A DNA stretch of 24,890 bases from Botryllus schlosseri (lineage: Eukaryota; Chordata; Ascidiacea; Stolidobranchia; Styelidae): contig ATSW01007435.1 in assembly GCA_000444245.1 (NCBI GenBank), positions 1-24,890 of the forward strand, in the 5' to 3' direction. Numbering within the stretch: the stretch's first letter is position 1; each line of letters opens with the position of its first letter. The notes beneath the pieces are model-generated. The model was not told the origin of the DNA. It saw nothing but the letters and a program-made list of their open reading frames with translations, and did not search any database. Made by a program: the position numbers and the translations under genes. This document shows positions 19,984-24,890 of this stretch, in pieces.

Positions 19984-19991
19984 TGTACATA
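19984..19991 (+). promoter_or_regulatory. Pumilio-type motif TGTACATA
   Basis: Perfect match to the TGTANATA consensus bound by PUF proteins in 3'UTRs, 109 nt after the stop codon. Similar words occur at 22384-22391 and 22831-22838, but those lie beyond the first poly(A) hexamer. Confidence 0.3.
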
Positions 19992-21052
19992 AGTGCACAT
20001 CAGAGAACCGACAGCATTAGACGACTCTTATCTGTANGCAGTGGTGCAATTCAAATTTTTNGTCANTCGGTTTCATCGCGGAAATGAAATTTTTCAGTTG
20101 GTTCTGATCTCAGGAAATTTNGTGAGATGCTTTCATAGAACTGGTGTGCTTGNTAAATGCAACCTCTACNTATAAACGTCATGCCATTCTCTATGTCTTT
20201 GCAAAATGCTTTTTTTCTTACTTCTGACATGCCTATGCTTTCCGACTGCAGGGGTGTTTCAATTGTTACCCAGGCGCCGAACCGGGGCGTGCTTATGTGT
20301 TGTATTGAACTCATGTTGCTCATTTTATTTCAATCATTTCCGCAAAACGTACCGCTGTGGGAAATCAAATTGGAGGTACCATTGTGCCAAGTGTGTTTCT
20401 CGATGCCTGGAAATTTTGTGTACTTTGTCACAATATTGATGTCGATCATCATGAAATAGTCGGAACTGTCATTCATCATTGAGTTTTCACACCTACCTCA
20501 CTTAACATTAGGTGCTCCAACTACCGCACGACCCTAAGCACCTGTGTGAGCCTGAAACATCCCAGCTATTGAACCTTGGAAGCAAACTCGTTATTGGAAT
20601 CGTTAGTTCAATCCTCTGCTCACGATATCTCCTGCTTTTTTAAGATGCGAAACAGTGAATACTAACACAAGCCTTCTCAAAAGCCTGCCTTTGGCGTGTT
20701 TGAGAGTGCTTATTTCATCGATAATGCTCAATCATATGCATATTGCCAACTATAAGACTCTAATTTGTCGGAACTGCAAAGTATATTTTGGTGTGACTAA
20801 TCAATGTCGTCAACATAGCTATCCGTTGGTAAGGACTTTTTCAATTCGGACAGTTGGCGCGGATCATCTGTTAAGTTTGTGTTTCAAGCGACCCCCTTCC
20901 CCAAACATATCTGAACATTTCAGTTTTGAAAGTATTCGAGTTGCATCGTTTCTGACGGCATCGTACGTGCGGCAAATACGGCGTAATAGTTCGGGGCCTC
21001 GACCTTCGTTGTGTCGTCAACTGTCCCAAAGCCTGCTGGACTGTCCCCGACT

Positions 21053-21058
21053 AATAAA
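21053..21058 (+). terminator. Candidate polyadenylation signal AATAAA
   Basis: First AATAAA downstream of the stop codon, giving a 3'UTR of about 1.2 kb. The next AATAAA on this strand that I find is at 24051-24056. Confidence 0.4.
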
Positions 21059-21080
21059 TCAGACTGATTATGCTTACAGT

Positions 21081-24000
21081 GGTGATTATGACTATAAAAA
21101 CCGTGTTATAATGAGTTTATATTTTAAATACTTGAAAATAATGCTTTACATTAAAGACTCGTGTGAAAAAAATACTTTGAACTATTTCCAACCTTGAAAC
21201 ATGTGATACAAACTTCGTATGCTTTTTGTAACAAACCCAAAACCGCTGTCATTTTCATTAAGCAAGTGAGCATGTCACGTTGAATTTAGAATTGCTGTCA
21301 TATAGATCCATTCAAGTGCAGTGAGTGAAATATGACTCGCTATTTAATGCTCTCAATTCTCGGAGTAGTCGTTGAACCACAGTCTTGTTATCAGTCCAAC
21401 TACTTTGACCGCCTCAATATCCAATCTGGTTATGTTGGCGAGACAGTTTTGGAAATTTTGCCGCCCAAAATGCAGTTTGTGGCAAGATAATTATATCAAC
21501 CTTGAAGAAATGATGAAATTTATTGCAAATCTAGGTTATTTTAGTGTTTCTGTTTCATTCCTGCACTCGAATATTTTAATTATTCAGTGTATCCTATCAA
21601 TATGAAGCATGAGATTAGTAATTATTAACACCATCCACTTCAACGAACGCTTTTGCGGCCGTGTAATTGAAAGATTGCGATGAAATACGCTTTACTGTTC
21701 TGTCCACTACAATTGGTATGTCCTCGGGCGTAGCAAGAGGCAGAAATGCGCCCTTGCCTTCATTTTTGACTTGATTATTGTGAGGTGATATTTTCCTTAC
21801 ATCACATCATCCCCGTGTTTTGTATTGCAGTTTATTGTGTTTTTCATATTGTCCTGGATATAAGAGGCTAACTCTTCTAGACTTCTTTGTGCACGACTGG
21901 AAGTATGGCTGAGTTGGAGATTTCCAGTGGTCAACGGGTTTTGTGGCGTGACCAATCAATTCAATGTCTGAGTCAATCCATATTCGCTGGACTTGAACAG
22001 GAAATACCCATCCGATGTACGTTAGTCGTTTGCCAATATGAGCTTTACCTTTTTCATTGCCATGACCGTGCCAGCCGTAGTGGTACCTTTACGTTTTGCT
22101 TCCCAGTCATTCCCTACCCAAAGCCCACTAGTAATTTTTTTACAATGTGTAGGTATGTGTCAAGTATTCACGTTTTGAGAAGTGTATTGCCTTTAGTGTT
22201 TCTCCGTCTTAGTATTTCAATGTGGAATCGTGTATCTGTATGTGTATGGATTTTTGGTTAGTTTATTGTTTATTTGACTGCCTGCGACCTATTTCATATC
22301 GCAAATTTTCGGTATGTGACGACCATTTCTGTACGTTTTGTCTCTCGTACGTTGGGACAATGATTTTCATGACCCTCTCGTTCTGTATATATGTAGTCAA
22401 ATCCAATGTTGCGAGATATGTACTATCTGCTATACAACGGCCGAAGCCGTCCATTTATATCAATTTCGTTTAAACATGAATCCTGTATTTGAGAAGTTTT
22501 TGTATAGTTTGGTGCCTAGGCCTTTGCCTTGTATGCGGTATTCTGTATGTCTTCACTATCCCTGCTTTTTGAAGCCTCGTATAGACCAAAAATATCTCTT
22601 TGACCGCGTTTTGTGGTATCATTGTATTATCACATTTTCTGTATATTCCTTTGCACAGACGAGCGTGTCTACAAAATTTTGTACTCTCTGTACCGCGGTA
22701 ACGATATTGCATTTGCACAAATTTCAAGGCTGCTTTTACCTACGCATCACTGCCGACTAGTAACACAAACCTTTTGATATTTTCGCTTACTAATGCTTTG
22801 TGATGGGCACCTATCCGTAAACTTGTACAGTGTACATATGTCGTTAACTAATATCCGGTAGTTTCCGCATTGAATTGACCCTATTCCGTAGTGACTGTTC
22901 TGTATCGGTGATGTCACTCTTGACATTCGCTGTACATTTTTCTCAAGCATTGATTCTTTTTCGCGGTTAATGTCGTATCCGTCAAACCGTACAATTTCAT
23001 GTATTTTTTCGTATGCTGCCGTCCATTTGTTATGTCTAACGTTCGAACATGCGGAACGATTGGATGTTTTTCGTTTTTTAACCGCATTAATTAGCACTCG
23101 CTATCGGAACTGTCATGACAATCATTCCTTAGTCACAAGCTGCTAGTGTGCTACGCTTGTTCTTAATAACTCGACAAAGTACAAACTCTTGCTCTTGAGA
23201 CCACTGGCTAGCCTGGCAGACTACATGGTATTCTAGATATGACTATCTGTTTACATGTTTTTTCTGAAACGCCGGGTTGCGCAGGTGTGCTCAATTTCGC
23301 GAGCAGCATTATTGCTTGAAATAGTAGTGTCAGTACGTGCTTTGGACAAATTATGTGTTTTAGATCGTTTCTGAATGTTACCCCAATTGAAACTCCTTTT
23401 CGTATGCCTGTTTGGTTTGTATGTCATGTCAGCTGTTCGTATACGTTGACCCTCTTATTTCCACGGGCTTTTCGCGTCCGTGTTCTTAGTTTTTATGTGC
23501 TTTCTCAAGGGTCTTATTGCACTGGCACCCTATTGTCTCGCCTAAATAACCAATAATTTTCCCGTTTGCGTCCAATTATCAGTTTCTCTACTGTTTTTAA
23601 GGAATTCTGTAAGACATATTCAACTGGCCTTGTAATTCAATTTATTCGGAATCTGAAGTAAACCCGTGACCTGTGGCTAGGGGTGTAGCATTAGGGTAGC
23701 GGCGCATTGCATATGATAAATTCAGCCAAATGTTGAAGCCTATGGATTTTCTTTGCCCTATTAAGTCATGACGTCATCATTTGTCGAAGATAATTGACGC
23801 CAGGATCATGCAAAGGCTAAAGTTATTTTCATGCTTTCTATTCAGTCGATTATGCAAGCCCTACCCTCATGGCTATCCAAATTTAACTATTGTGGCGTGG
23901 TAGTGCGGCCAGTTTCATCCTGGCTACGCCCTCGGTACGATTTACTTTTAGACACTATGAAATACATTCTAAATGCTTTGCGCCACGTGAAATGAAAGAT

Positions 24001-24513
24001 ATTCACTGCCTTTTGCTCCGATCCGTGTTTTGTGAAGTTTCATGTCCTGTAATAAAATTGGATGTTCATTCGCGTCTGATCTGCGTAGGTGTGGGGGCAT
24101 GGGACATGATCGTGCCGCCGGAGTTGTGGGGCGTTTCTCCCGACACCGAATGCGACGCGTGTCGCATCTAGGGTTGCGGTAAAAGTAGGGTTGCATTTAA
24201 AACAAACGATGTTTTAAAACACTTCGTTTCAAACATGTTTTGAACAAGGGCCTTTTTAAAAAAAAAATTGTGTTTTTTTCAAGTAGTAAAATTATGCCAT
24301 AATTGTGTAAATACTTTCCAAAAACATGTTGTATGAGCCTACGGACAATTTTCACCCGATATAGCCGACGTGTAGCGATATGGGATGGTTGGAACCCTCG
24401 AAACAGTCGGTTCAACAGCAATAGTACGGATATTTCGTCAAAGGAGCTATATTTACCTTATATTTTCAATTGTCAATCAACTATGACGTCACATACGAAT
24501 ATTCGTGACGAAT
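21081..24513. other. Intergenic or long-3'UTR sequence without a supported gene
   Basis: About 3.4 kb with no recognisable coding exon. Between about 21.8 and 23.6 kb the plus strand is visibly rich in T and TGT words, which produces chance cysteine-rich open frames. CRE-like TGACGTCA palindromes lie at 23769-23776 and 24484-24491. A T/A-homopolymer-rich stretch lies around 24254-24280. Confidence 0.5.
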
Positions 24514-24890
24514 TCGCTTAAATTCTTAATCCAATCGAAGTTACATTATGGCATCCTCTGTTGGGGGGCTGCCAGTAAAACTGCACTCAAGCCACTGCAG
24601 AAACTACAGCATAAAGTACTCCGAATCATAGCTAGGGCCCAAAGGGGCCTGGCTGCCCATCCAATAAGTCGATGTTGAAGAGATTCGACGACCTAAACAC
24701 AGAAGATATGCGGAAACTAGAAATCGCCAAGTTTATGTATCAGTTTCACTGCGGTCGTTGCCCCGAATACTTCAATGACTTCTTTACCTCTGAATCAAAA
24801 GCGCACAAGTACAACACACACGCGTCCACGTCGTCCAAATATCATATGATCGACCGAAAAGATCATCGCTCTATCAAATATGCCGGACCT
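24514..24890 (+). mobile_element. LINE reverse-transcriptase ORF, C-terminal part (runs off the window)
   Basis: From about 24514 the translation reads LIQSKLHYGILCWGAA then LQKLQHKVLRII, the end-of-palm/thumb pattern (YGI..WG...LQ..Q...LRII) of non-LTR retrotransposons. Near 24670 the frame changes by one, and it continues with LKRFDDLNTEDMRKLEIAKF, then MYQFHCGRCPEYFNDFF, up to IKYAGP at the window edge. This is the family's usual approach to its C-terminal IWNSLP-type motif. It resembles the CR1/L2/Jockey group; the clade is not certain. One apparent frameshift indicates a dead copy. No 5' part lies in the window, so it is 5'-truncated. Confidence 0.82.

Larger units (their letters stand above)
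19876..21080 (+). other. Probable 3'UTR
   Basis: Sequence after the stop codon up to the first good polyadenylation hexamer (21053-21058). It contains ambiguous bases at 20038-20170. No continuing domain is encoded; a 180-codon open frame at 20655-21197 carries one finger-like half motif only. Confidence 0.45.

Noticed and set aside
20655-21197. A 180-codon open frame as a downstream gene
   Set aside because: It has no recognised domain beyond one half finger, overlaps the probable 3'UTR and the poly(A) hexamer, and its composition is like the surrounding non-coding sequence.
21887-22760. Cysteine-rich open frames (CTFC, CEIC, CTLC pairs) as a second zinc-finger gene
   Set aside because: The stretch is T/G-rich, so TGT codons and CxxC pairs are expected by chance. 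None has the correct histidine pair or convincing splice sites.
24180-24240. Possible inverted repeats in the AAAC/GTTT-rich stretch as an element end
   Set aside because: Simple AT-rich sequence gives such pairings by chance, and no partner or duplication was found.

Overview
The window looks like nuclear DNA of a multicellular animal. It is AT-rich, with long introns bounded by GT and AG, C2H2 zinc-finger exons, several generations of hAT DNA-transposon debris, a tRNA-derived SINE and a LINE tail. I cannot name the species. Moderate intron sizes, AT-rich introns around CpG-rich exons and dense small hAT relics fit an invertebrate such as a marine deuterostome, but that is inference. Isolated N characters cluster at 244-597 and 20038-20170.

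The main content is one plus-strand gene from 1171 to 19875. Twelve coding exons can be joined with matching codon phase at all eleven introns. They give an open frame of 1235 codons including the stop, i.e. a protein of 1234 residues. It has a disordered Pro/Tyr/Gln-rich N-terminus (about 1-300), five C2H2 fingers (304-457), a disordered hinge of about 320 residues, four more fingers (779-896) followed by a basic nuclear-localisation-like cluster, a second hinge, and two last fingers (1092-1144). This is the architecture of a nuclear, probably DNA-binding regulator. I do not recognise the ortholog and give no symbol.

Layout: 1-about 205 is a 16-bp minisatellite; 206-1170 is 5' flank and probable promoter/5'UTR; 1171-7074 holds three short N-terminal exons and large plain introns. 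In 7701-9757 (intron 4) lie remnants of two different hAT transposons, the second ending 24 bp before exon 5. Introns 5 and 7 hold two inverted copies of one small hAT-like element made largely of GACTCGAGTC-type palindromes. The copy in intron 7 is intact, with terminal inverted repeats and an 8-bp target duplication, and lies inside older hAT debris. Intron 8 holds a tRNA-derived SINE. From 19876 onward there is non-coding 3'UTR/intergenic sequence with a few candidate regulatory motifs, ending in the 3' part of a LINE reverse-transcriptase ORF that runs off the window.

The gene reads as intact and functional; the mobile elements are confined to introns and flanks. The most notable observations are the palindrome-rich hAT element, its inverted pairing around exons 6-7 (a geometry that can favour back-splicing), and the transposon end that seems to supply part of the exon 5 splice-acceptor region.
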